From: Psychromarinibacter sediminicola | GTDB lineage: Bacteria; Pseudomonadota; Alphaproteobacteria; Rhodobacterales; Rhodobacteraceae | Assembly: GCF_029168335.1 (NCBI RefSeq) | Contig: NZ_JARGYC010000041.1 | Coordinates: 1 to 44,604, forward strand | Direction of reading: 5' to 3' | DNA: 44,604 nucleotides | Part shown: positions 7,771-14,812 of the stretch, in pieces | How the letters are laid out: each line of letters starts with the position of its first letter | Position numbering within the stretch: the first letter of the stretch is position 1 | The notes under the pieces: generated by a model | Told to the model about the DNA's origin: nothing | Seen by the model: only the letters and a program-made list of their open reading frames with translations | Databases searched by the model: none | Translations under genes and position numbers: made by a program

Positions 7771-8403
7771 ATGTCTGCCACCAACTTACCTGCCATCCGC
7801 ACCTGCCGACCCGCCTGGAACAAGGGACGCATCGTCGGGCAAAAACGACCGCTCCGACCCAAACACGTCTGGGCGATCCGCGTGCGCCTGGAAATCGCGA
7901 ACCGCGCGCGTGATCTCGCGCACTTCAACCTCGCTATCGACAGCGAGCTCCGTGGGTGCGATCTCGTAAAGCTGAAGGTGGCGGATGTCTTCGCCGCCGG
8001 TCAGGTCAAAGAGCGAGCGTCCATCACCCAGAGCAAGACGAAGATGCCGGTTCGCTTCGAAATCACGGAAGGCACCCGAAAATCGGTTTCAACATGGCTC
8101 GATGATCCGGCAATGATCGGCTCGGAACACCTCTGGCCCGGCCGCTTCCACGAGACGCTCCACATTTTGACCCGCCAGTATGCAAGTCTCGTGCGCGATT
8201 GGGCGACGTCCATCGGCCTTGAACCGAGTTCGTATGGCACGCATTCGATGCGCCGGACGAAAGTTGCGCAAATCTACCGGAAGACCGGCAACCTGCGCGC
8301 GGTGCAACTCCTGCTCGGGCACACCAAGATGGACAGCACCGTTCGCTACCTCGGTGTCGATTTCGAGGATGCGCTCGCGATATCTGAGGCTGTGGAGATT
8401 TGA
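7771..8403 (+). CDS. Short solitary tyrosine recombinase / integrase
   Basis: A 210-residue member of the tyrosine recombinase family, consisting almost only of the catalytic domain. The catalytic set is visible: Arg61 (SELRGCDLVKLKV), a probable Lys in strand 2-3 (QSKTKM), His158-Arg161 (THSMRRTK), His184 (LLGHTKM) and Tyr193 (TVRYLGV). The N-terminal core-binding (SAM-like) domain of phage integrases is absent: only about 50 residues precede Arg61, versus 150-200 in full integrases. Start 7771 has GGAGG 8-12 bases upstream. Such short integrases occur widely in alphaproteobacterial chromosomes and plasmids without an obvious element. No attachment site is seen next to it. Confidence 0.85.
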   Translation: MSATNLPAIRTCRPAWNKGRIVGQKRPLRPKHVWAIRVRLEIANRARDLAHFNLAIDSELRGCDLVKLKVADVFAAGQVKERASITQSKTKMPVRFEITEGTRKSVSTWLDDPAMIGSEHLWPGRFHETLHILTRQYASLVRDWATSIGLEPSSYGTHSMRRTKVAQIYRKTGNLRAVQLLLGHTKMDSTVRYLGVDFEDALAISEAVEI

Positions 8404-8565
8404 TCGACGGGGTCGACCTTCGCGGGCGGCTGATACAGGCGGCTCCATAACCTACTACGATGCTGCGCCGCGGCCCGTCGAAGCCGTCATTTTCTGCGCA
8501 TACGAAACAGCGATGCCGTCGGAGGTCATGTCTGCCCACGAAAACATCGCAAGCGCACTTGCCTC

Positions 8566-9489
8566 TTAGTCGTGCATCAGATGACTGACCGAGGCCCGGT
8601 CTGCCTCAGAGGTGTCGTGCGCCCATGACTTGAATGCCTCGACCTTGGGAATGTGCCACTTGTCGGCTCCGCCGAGGAGGCAGATGCCGTCCAAAGGTGA
8701 GTGGCACACCATGTCCGGAAACGGCGCAATGAGCGTGCCTGCTTCGAGTTCCTCGCGGCACAGCACGAGGTCCGCCATCACGATGCCGATGCCCATGACC
8801 GCCGCCTTTGTCGCGAGATCGATGTTTGGAAAGTGCTGACCAGCGGCCGGATCGACCCCGAGCTCTGGGAAATCATCCGTCCAAGCCTTCCAGTCGGAAT
8901 GATGCCTGTTTTCGTGCAACAGCTCGCAAGAAGCGAGTGCCTCTGGTGATGTGAGCGACCTCTCTTTCAGATAGCCTGGCGCGCAAGCCGGGGTGAGCAT
9001 TATCGGAAAGAGTGTCTGAGTCTCCAACGATTTCGGTCGATTGGGCAAGTTCGAAACCGAGAAGCCGACATCGGTCTCGACAGGATCGAAGCCGCCGTCG
9101 GCGTAGAAATCTGTCGTCAGCCGCACACGCAAATCAGGGTGAAGGCTTCGGAAATCCTCCAGCTTTGGGAGGAGCCACCGGATCGACGTTCCCGGAGGGC
9201 ATATCACTCTCAATTCCGAAGCATCGGATGAAATCCGTTCTACCTCCCTGTGGATCAGGGCGAAAGCCTCCGACAATACCGGTTGAAGTTGCCGGCCTGC
9301 CGCTGTCAGTCGGACCCCCTGTGCCAGGCGGACAAACAGCTGAACGCCCAAATGGTCCTCGAGCAATCTGACGTGCCGACTGATTGCGCCGCGGGTCACG
9401 TTGAGCTCTTCGCTCGCACCAATGAAACCACCATGCCGCGAGGCGGCCTCGAATGCCCTGAGGGCGTTGAGGGGCGGCATTCGATTCAC
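8566..9489 (-). CDS. LysR-family transcriptional regulator, GcvA type
   Basis: A 307-residue regulator: winged HTH at about 5-65 (PPLNALRAFEAASRHGGFIGASEELNVTRGAISRHVRLLEDHL split by the usual GcvA pattern), then a periplasmic-binding-like effector domain from about 92 (ELRVICPPGTSIRWLLPKL). The start is GTG at 9489: its upstream AAAGGTGAT is a strong anti-16S match at 8 bases, whereas the in-frame ATG at 9480 has none. It is divergent from the DUF1127-like small gene at 9593, and GcvA-type genes commonly control a divergent neighbour. The ligand is unknown. Confidence 0.9.
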   Translation of the reverse strand: MNRMPPLNALRAFEAASRHGGFIGASEELNVTRGAISRHVRLLEDHLGVQLFVRLAQGVRLTAAGRQLQPVLSEAFALIHREVERISSDASELRVICPPGTSIRWLLPKLEDFRSLHPDLRVRLTTDFYADGGFDPVETDVGFSVSNLPNRPKSLETQTLFPIMLTPACAPGYLKERSLTSPEALASCELLHENRHHSDWKAWTDDFPELGVDPAAGQHFPNIDLATKAAVMGIGIVMADLVLCREELEAGTLIAPFPDMVCHSPLDGICLLGGADKWHIPKVEAFKSWAHDTSEADRASVSHLMHD

Positions 9490-9592
9490 GGCAAAGGATC
9501 ACCTTTCTTCATCCTATGGGTCCAATAACGTGGTTTGCTGTGCGCATTGGCGGAATGGTAAAATAACTGGAGGTAAACAGAAAGAGTTTTGA

Positions 9593-9874
9593 ATGCAAAC
9601 GCAAACTCATAACTTCGGACCAGCGATCTCAACCAAGGCTCCACTCTTCATCAGGATGGGGATATTTATTCCTTGGCGCAAGCCGCGGTCGTCAGACGAA
9701 CGCCTGCTCGAGGAGCTCGAGCGAGTAGCACTGCTCTCACCTCACCTTTTGGGCGACCTCGGGTTCAGACGCGATGCCGCTGCCTCGACGCCAAACAAAA
9801 CGGTGTGGCGCAAGGGACAGCTCCGGGTCGTGTTGGAGACGCCCACACGATCGGCTACCGCTTCAGCCATCTGA
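9593..9874 (+). CDS. Small DUF1127-like protein
   Basis: A 93-residue basic protein. The middle section (about 34-62, LLEELERVALLSPHLLGDLGFRRD) fits the DUF1127/YjiS pattern L..L..L....L.DIGL.R, which is typical of small alphaproteobacterial proteins with roles in RNA or phosphate metabolism in a few studied cases. The N-terminal 30 residues and the C-terminal tail are not conserved to my eye, and the tail (TPTRSATASAI) may reflect a shifted end. A weak AAAGAG site lies 7 bases before the ATG. It is divergent from the LysR gene and is its likely target, which is inference. Confidence 0.55.
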   Translation: MQTQTHNFGPAISTKAPLFIRMGIFIPWRKPRSSDERLLEELERVALLSPHLLGDLGFRRDAAASTPNKTVWRKGQLRVVLETPTRSATASAI

Positions 9875-10134
9875 TGGCCTTGAATGTCAGCTTTGGCCTT
9901 AGTGACGTTTATCGCGTGCCATTGCAGCGAAGGTCCGCATTCCGCCCAAACGCACGAGCCCGCTCACGGACCTGAGAGGTCGTCGATCCTTCTTGCGGCC
10001 GGAAATCGACGCCGCACCCAATCGGCTCCCTTGGCGCATCCGATCTAAGGCAAGAGAAACGCCGGCCAAGACTGCCGGTCCGCTCTCGAACGAACCTTGG
10101 GCAATCGTAAGCCCTCCCCTTTGCGCCCTTCTGC

Positions 10135-10830
10135 CTATGTCGAGCAGATCGCAAAGAGGCCCGCGCGGGAGGTCACACCCAATTTGCCATACGCCCGCTT
10201 TCGATAGGTGATCACGCTGGAGGCGGCGACGCCCAGATCCGCCGCGATGGCTTCTGATTTTTGGCCCGACAGTATGCCGAGACACACCGCTCGTTCACGG
10301 TCACTCAAGACGGTCAGCGGCGCGGGAACACCCGTGTCAAACGCCCGTTCGAAATGCATCAGGGTCAGCCGCCCGGCCAAACGTGCAAGATCCGGGTTGC
10401 AAGCGTCGCGCACCGCGTCGGCGGCGTAGAAGCTGACGAAGAGCCTCAGGGTATCCCCAACGGCAATCACCGTGGTCTTCGCGGACAGGCCGGGTGCGTC
10501 GAAGAACCTGTGGCGGTAATCCGCATCCATCCGGGTCGCCATGTCTTCCAGCCGATGCATTTCGACACTATCGCGCGGCGCATCCTTCAAGGCGGGCAAC
10601 AAGGGGTCGTCGCGATACCCGCCTTCGAGGTAGGCCGCCGCCAGATCGCCAGCCAGTGCTGCATTGGCGAAGTGACGCGAGAAAAGACACCGGGCGGCAT
10701 CAGCCGAGATCGCGAAGACCATGATTTGGTCCACCCCCAGCGTTTCGACGAAATCGGCAAAGACCGGCGCGAAACCCTCGGAGCCAAGTGTTTCAAGGCA
10801 GGCATCTATCATACGAGCGGTCGAGGACAT
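10135..10830 (-). CDS. LuxR-family transcriptional regulator
   Basis: A 231-residue regulator with the classical order: an N-terminal sensor-like domain (about 1-160, with CLETLGSEGFAPVFADFVETLGVDQIMVFAIS and a GGYRDDPLLPAL segment resembling autoinducer-domain folds) and a C-terminal LuxR HTH (LSDRERAVCLGILSGQKSEAIAADLGVAASSVITYRKRAYGKLGV). No cognate luxI is present, so it may be a solo sensing another molecule. Starts at 10830 or 10845 are both possible. I choose 10830 because the one at 10845 sits inside a perfect dyad and has only one base between its purine run and ATG. It is divergent from the monooxygenase operon and is its probable regulator. Confidence 0.8.
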   Translation of the reverse strand: MSSTARMIDACLETLGSEGFAPVFADFVETLGVDQIMVFAISADAARCLFSRHFANAALAGDLAAAYLEGGYRDDPLLPALKDAPRDSVEMHRLEDMATRMDADYRHRFFDAPGLSAKTTVIAVGDTLRLFVSFYAADAVRDACNPDLARLAGRLTLMHFERAFDTGVPAPLTVLSDRERAVCLGILSGQKSEAIAADLGVAASSVITYRKRAYGKLGVTSRAGLFAICST

Positions 10831-10844
10831 GCCGCTTTGTAGCA

Positions 10845-10865
10845 TGTCCCCTACCAAGGGGGACA
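10845..10865. promoter_or_regulatory. Perfect 7-7-7 dyad between luxR and the monooxygenase operon
   Basis: TGTCCCC (10845-10851) and GGGGACA (10859-10865) are exact inverted copies separated by 7 bases, a total of 21 bp, close to the geometry of lux-box type operators. A weaker dyad, ACCGT-N7-ACGGT, follows at 10877-10893. Both lie between the LuxR gene and the monooxygenase start at 10919. Binding by the flanking LuxR protein is inference. Confidence 0.5.
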
Positions 10866-10918
10866 GACAGGGCGTTACCGTGACCGCTACGGTCGCGCAA
10901 CCGATGGGAGGACAGGAC

Positions 10919-12523
10919 ATGAGACCACAGGGCCGCGCAGTCACGGACTCGCTCTATTTCGACTATCCTTACTTCGAGCCTACAGTGGATCGGGACGGTC
11001 TTGGCGCACGCGCCAAGGTCGCGATCGTCGGCGCAGGCCCCGTGGGCATGACGGCCGCTTTGGCTTTGGCGAAGGACGGCATTCCCTCGGTCCTCTTTGA
11101 CGCGAAGTCGACCTTTAACGACGGCAGCCGGGCGATTTGTGTCGCACGCCAGAGCTTTCACATCCTCGAAAGGATCGGTGCCGTCGCGCCCTTCCTCGAA
11201 AAATCGCTGGGCTGGACGACAGGGCGCAGTTTTTACCGGGGCCGCCAGATCCTCGAATTCGAAATGCCCGATAGCCCGGACGAGAAATATCGACCGATGT
11301 ATAACATCCAGCAGCAGTTCATTGAGCAATATCTGTGGGATGCAATCACGCGGGAGCCGCTAATCGAGACCCGGTGGCAAAGCGAAGTGACCGATGTGGC
11401 CGATACCAATAATGGCGTCTGCCTGAGCGTGCGCGACCCCTTGGGGGACTATGACGTCACAGCGGATTGGGTGCTGGCCGCTGACGGCGCGCGCAGCCAG
11501 ATTCGCAAAAAGCGCGGACTGCGGCTCAAAGGGGAAAACTACGAGGGCCGCTATGTTATTGCCGACGTGCAAATGGATCACGATTATCCGACCATCCGCC
11601 GCGCCTTGTTCGATCCCGACTGCCGGCGCGGAGGAACGGTTCTCGTCCATAAACAGCCCGACAATATCTGGCGGATCGACTACCAACTGCACGACGACGA
11701 AGACACGGAAAGCGCGGTTGCGGAAGACGAAGTGCGCCGGTCGGTGGCTGCGGTCCTGGCCGATCTGGAGTTTTCTGGCGATTGGGAGTTGGAATGGTGG
11801 AGTGCCTACTCCGCCAACACCCTCGCGCTCGACGATTACCGCGACGGGCGGGTGTTCTTTATCGGAGACAGCGCGCATATCGTGCCGATCTTCGGCGTTC
11901 GCGGCTTGAACAATGGATTGGCTGACGCGCAGAATATTGGATGGAAACTGTCGCGCGTGGTCAAAGGCACCGCGCCGGAGGCACTGCTCGACAGCTACTC
12001 GCCCGAACGGCGCGGCGCGACGCTGGACGTCTTTGCAAACGCGTCGAAATCTGCGCGGTTCATGACGCCGCCGACGCCCGGCTGGACCCTCATGCGCGAT
12101 GCCGCCCTCAGCCTCGCCCTGACCCATCCCTTTGCCGGGCAGTTGGCCAACCCGCGTCAGATGACCCCCTACACTTACGCGGATAGTCCGATCGTTGCGC
12201 CCGACGCCCCGGGATTCGAGACAGGCCCGGTCCCTGGCGCGACGCTGCCCAATACGCAGGTCGGCGACACGTTCCTATCAGACCAGATGGGCGCGGGGTT
12301 TACCTTGATAACCTGCGACCAGACGCTGCAATCGTTCGCCTCGGACGAACTGGCTGTCGTTGTGCTTGGGGCCGACACGCAGGCCGCGGCCGGTCTGGGC
12401 ATGGGGCCGAGCAGCGCCTATCTTGTTCGGCCAGACGGCCACATCGCAGCCCGCTGGAAAGCGGCCACCCCGGACGCAATCGCCGCAGCGCTGCTGAACG
12501 CTATCGGAGAACATCAACAATGA
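10919..12523 (+). CDS. FAD-dependent aromatic hydroxylase (MhpA/PheA-TfdB type)
   Basis: A 534-residue flavin monooxygenase that should use NAD(P)H and O2 to hydroxylate a phenolic or related ring. Visible motifs: GAGPVG dinucleotide fold (residues 38-43), the AADGARSQIRKK DG motif around 185-196, and the second FAD motif FFIGDSAHIVPIFGVRGLNNG around 313-333. The C-terminal 120 residues form the thioredoxin-like domain of the PheA/TfdB group (LAVVVLGADTQ). ATG 10919 is chosen because GGGAGGA lies 6-7 bases before it; upstream residues belong to the divergent regulator region. The stop overlaps the DUF2783 gene (ATGA). No ring-cleavage gene is nearby, so the pathway is unresolved. Confidence 0.9.
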   Translation: MRPQGRAVTDSLYFDYPYFEPTVDRDGLGARAKVAIVGAGPVGMTAALALAKDGIPSVLFDAKSTFNDGSRAICVARQSFHILERIGAVAPFLEKSLGWTTGRSFYRGRQILEFEMPDSPDEKYRPMYNIQQQFIEQYLWDAITREPLIETRWQSEVTDVADTNNGVCLSVRDPLGDYDVTADWVLAADGARSQIRKKRGLRLKGENYEGRYVIADVQMDHDYPTIRRALFDPDCRRGGTVLVHKQPDNIWRIDYQLHDDEDTESAVAEDEVRRSVAAVLADLEFSGDWELEWWSAYSANTLALDDYRDGRVFFIGDSAHIVPIFGVRGLNNGLADAQNIGWKLSRVVKGTAPEALLDSYSPERRGATLDVFANASKSARFMTPPTPGWTLMRDAALSLALTHPFAGQLANPRQMTPYTYADSPIVAPDAPGFETGPVPGATLPNTQVGDTFLSDQMGAGFTLITCDQTLQSFASDELAVVVLGADTQAAAGLGMGPSSAYLVRPDGHIAARWKAATPDAIAAALLNAIGEHQQ

Positions 12524-12699
12524 CGCCCGCAGAGGTCGAAACCATCTACGAAGCCCTCGCGACCCGGCTTGATAACGTCGCAGATGCGAAACGCGAGGTT
12601 TTTCTGGCCAAACTCGCGCTGCTCCTGGCTAACGATCTCGGCCAAGTCGAAGGCGTGCTCACGCGTATCGAAGAGGCGTCTCGAAATCTGGACATCTAA
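12520..12699 (+). CDS. DUF2783 small protein, monooxygenase partner
   Basis: A 59-residue protein (MTPAEVETIYEAL start; LALLLANDLGQVEGVLTRIEEA near the end) matching the DUF2783 pattern (IYEAL...L...LLLAN.IGD...L). Such proteins often directly follow MhpA-like flavin hydroxylase genes in proteobacteria. Here its ATG overlaps the monooxygenase stop (ATGA), indicating translational coupling and perhaps a stoichiometric complex. The biochemical role is not known to me. The helical, acidic composition suggests a soluble accessory subunit. The ORF is below common length cut-offs and is easily missed. Confidence 0.75.
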   Translation: MTPAEVETIYEALATRLDNVADAKREVFLAKLALLLANDLGQVEGVLTRIEEASRNLDI

Positions 12700-13055
12700 G
12701 CTTTTCCAGGATTGCGAAATCTTGCAACATCGACGTTGACGGCCTCGACCCGAACGACCGCTTCCCGCCCTCTCCCGCCAATGCGGCAGAGGGCTCTAAG
12801 CCGCCACTAGCCATCTAAGATGCAAAGCAGCGTGGCCTGAGCGAAATTTTCTCAGAGGATTTATCAAGCTGGACAGCCTGTTTTCGGCCGCGCGACACAG
12901 TGATCTTATCCGCGAACAAATCGGCGTCGTGGGAACGTCACCGCACGGCAAAGCGGATTAGTCCAGTTACGCGCGTCGGGTTCGGCAGGGTCGCCTTTCG
13001 GAATACCTGCAGAACCCGAAACACGGAGGGTGCGGCCGTCGACCGTCTGATCACC
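12700..13055. other. Non-coding stretch after the monooxygenase operon
   Basis: Apart from the hairpin at 12767-12794 I see no gene. Short frames here lack ribosome sites and family features. With the cupin remnant to its right, it separates the monooxygenase operon from the large minus-strand operon, which converges on it from the right. Confidence 0.4.
12767..12794 (+). terminator. Hairpin downstream of the monooxygenase operon
   Basis: GCCCTCT-C-CCGC, loop CAAT, GCGG-C-AGAGGGC gives an 11-bp stem with one C/C mismatch, 68 bases after the DUF2783 stop. No T run follows, so it may be a Rho-assisted terminator or an RNA-stabilising 3' hairpin rather than an intrinsic terminator. Confidence 0.4.
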
Positions 13056-13200
13056 TCACGCCTCGTCGCGATTTACGCTTTCAGGCGAGAAGGCCGGAGT
13101 GCAGGTCGCCAGGTATTCGGCCGGTTCCTCCGGCGTACTGTAGCGAACCCACTCCCCCGGCCCGCGTCTGACGTTGTGTAATATTCCACTTCTGAAATAA
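13056..13200 (-). pseudogene. C-terminal remnant of a cupin-domain protein
   Basis: On the minus strand one frame ending at TGA (13058-13056) reads ILHNVRRGPGEWVRYSTPEE then PAEYLATCTPAFSPESVNRDEA. This is the characteristic end of small cupin proteins (…HNVRN…EWVRYSTP…AEYIAVC.PAFSP..V.RD). There is no start codon or N-terminal half: the frame runs out at about 13200, near the region preceding coxG's end. I interpret it as a truncated cupin gene left after a rearrangement. Family recognition is from memory of this tail motif. Confidence 0.5.
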
Positions 13201-13280
13201 TGGATCAGAGGAAAATGCTGGACTCACTCCACCACGCAAGACTTGAACCTATTAATCAGCTCTCACATGGAAGCAACTGT

Positions 13281-13910
13281 TCATGCCGCCATCAGCGTCA
13301 CGGCCACTCCCACCGCCACACCGACGAGAAGCCAAGCCACACGGTCGATGAGGGGGATGTGAGCCGAATAGCGATGACGACCAGTCACTGCGCTGTCTTC
13401 TCGTCTGTCCAGCGGCGCAACGGTGGTTTTTCCCGATCGCCCGGTGGTTCGGCCATTCGGTGTCCCGCCGGTTACGACCGTGTTGAAGTTTTCGAAGAAC
13501 TCGGCCGCGGTTTTCTTGGCGACGCTCTGAATCAGCCTCCCCCCCACGCTGGCCAGCTTGCCGCCAACGTCGGCATTGGCCACATAACGCAGCCTCGTCC
13601 CCTCTGACTCGGACTCGAGCGTTACGCGCGCAGTTCCCTTCGCGAACCCCGCCGGTCCGCCCTGCCCGCGGCCTCGAAGCGTATATCCGTTCGGGGGGTC
13701 GAGGTCTTCGAGTTCCACCTTGCCCTTGAACCTGGCCTCGACGGGTCCGACACGGGCCACCACCGTCGCAGTGAACTCGTTCTCTCCGGTTTGCTCCATG
13801 GACTCGCAACCGGGTATGCTACGACGCAACGTTTCGGGATCGTTCAGGCTCTCCCAGACCTTTTCTTGGCTGGCCCGAATAAAGTGCTCGCCAGAGAGTT
13901 CCATGCTCAC
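13281..13910 (-). CDS. coxG: CoxG-type SRPBCC protein, molybdenum hydroxylase accessory
   Basis: A 209-residue protein: a CoxG/SRPBCC lipid-binding-like domain (1-150: MELSGEHFIRASQEKVWESLNDPETLRRSIPGCESM split by family spacing, ending AAEFFENFNTVV), a Ser/Thr/Arg-rich linker, and a single C-terminal membrane anchor (about 188-208, VAWLLVGVAVGVAVTLMAA). CoxG of CO dehydrogenase anchors the molybdoenzyme at the membrane and may pass electrons to quinone. The same job is likely here because it ends the operon carrying the Mo, FAD and FeS subunits. A GTG at 13910 overlaps the dehydrogenase stop (GTGA); ATG 13904 is the alternative. Confidence 0.85.
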   Translation of the reverse strand: MSMELSGEHFIRASQEKVWESLNDPETLRRSIPGCESMEQTGENEFTATVVARVGPVEARFKGKVELEDLDPPNGYTLRGRGQGGPAGFAKGTARVTLESESEGTRLRYVANADVGGKLASVGGRLIQSVAKKTAAEFFENFNTVVTGGTPNGRTTGRSGKTTVAPLDRREDSAVTGRHRYSAHIPLIDRVAWLLVGVAVGVAVTLMAA

Positions 13911-14812
13911 GCCCTGTTCTGCGTATGGCCGGTTTCGGCGAAAAGACGAAAGATGCCTTGTGTGCCATCCTCGGCGTGTCCGGCCTCTGTCAGGCGCCGG
14001 TAAAGCTTTCGGGCCAGGTGCAGCCCCGGCAGGTCCAGACCCATCCGGGCGGCTTCGTCGAGCGCGATTTCCATGTCCTTTACGAAATGGTGGACGAAGA
14101 AGCCGGCGCTGTAATCCCGGGCGACCATTTTCGGCCCGAGGTTTACCAGAAGGAAGCTGGAGGCCGCACCGGTGCCGATCACGTCGAGAACCTGGCGCGG
14201 GTCGAGACCGGCCGCCTCGGCGTAGGCGATGCTCTCGCTGACGGCCATCATCGTCGAGGCAATGGCGATCTGGTTGGCGAGTTTCGCGTGCTGCCCGGCG
14301 CCGGCCGGCCCGAGGTGGGCGATCGTTTCCCCCATCAGTTCGAAGAAGGGGCGCACCTTCTCGAAGGTGGTCTGCTCGCCACCCGCCATGATCGCGAGCC
14401 GCCCGGCCCGCGCGCCGACGTCGCCCCCCGAAACCGGCGCGTCGAGGGCGCCGAGATCCCGCGCCGCAGCGGCTTCGGCGATCCTGCGCGCGAGATCGGG
14501 GCTGGAAGTCGTCATGTCGACGAGCACTGTTCCGGGGCGCGCCCGCGCGACCAGCCCGTCGGGGCCGAGGAACACCGCCTCGACGTCTGGCGGATAGCCG
14601 AGCATAGTGAAAACGATATCGCAGTGCTCGGCCACGCGACCGGGGTTGTCGTGCCAGGTCGCCCCGTGAGCGACCAGGTCGTCCGCCTTCGCCCGAGTCC
14701 GGTTGTAGAGGTGAAGCTGGTGGCCCGCCTCGAGGATGTGCCCGGCCATAAGGGCGCCCATGATCCCGAGACCGATAAATCCGATCGCCTGCTTGCCATC
14801 CGACGTCGTCAT
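13907..14812 (-). CDS. NAD(P)-dependent 3-hydroxyisobutyrate dehydrogenase / tartronate semialdehyde reductase family enzyme
   Basis: A 301-residue beta-hydroxyacid dehydrogenase. Rossmann motif GFIGLGIMG (11-19), substrate motif DAPVSGGDVGA (124-134) and catalytic lysine K177 in GAGQHAKLANQ are all present. The family oxidises 3-hydroxy acids or reduces their semialdehydes, e.g. 3-hydroxyisobutyrate, tartronate semialdehyde and succinate semialdehyde. It is translationally coupled to the Mo subunit (ATGA at 14812-14809) and to coxG (GTGA), so it probably processes the product or precursor of the molybdenum enzyme, such as a hydroxyacid/aldehyde pair. The exact substrate cannot be read. Confidence 0.88.
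   Translation of the reverse strand: MTTSDGKQAIGFIGLGIMGALMAGHILEAGHQLHLYNRTRAKADDLVAHGATWHDNPGRVAEHCDIVFTMLGYPPDVEAVFLGPDGLVARARPGTVLVDMTTSSPDLARRIAEAAAARDLGALDAPVSGGDVGARAGRLAIMAGGEQTTFEKVRPFFELMGETIAHLGPAGAGQHAKLANQIAIASTMMAVSESIAYAEAAGLDPRQVLDVIGTGAASSFLLVNLGPKMVARDYSAGFFVHHFVKDMEIALDEAARMGLDLPGLHLARKLYRRLTEAGHAEDGTQGIFRLFAETGHTQNRA

Noticed and set aside
9875-10134. Short frames between the DUF1127-like gene and the LuxR gene
   Set aside because: They have no start signals or family features; the stretch is under 300 bases and appears non-coding.
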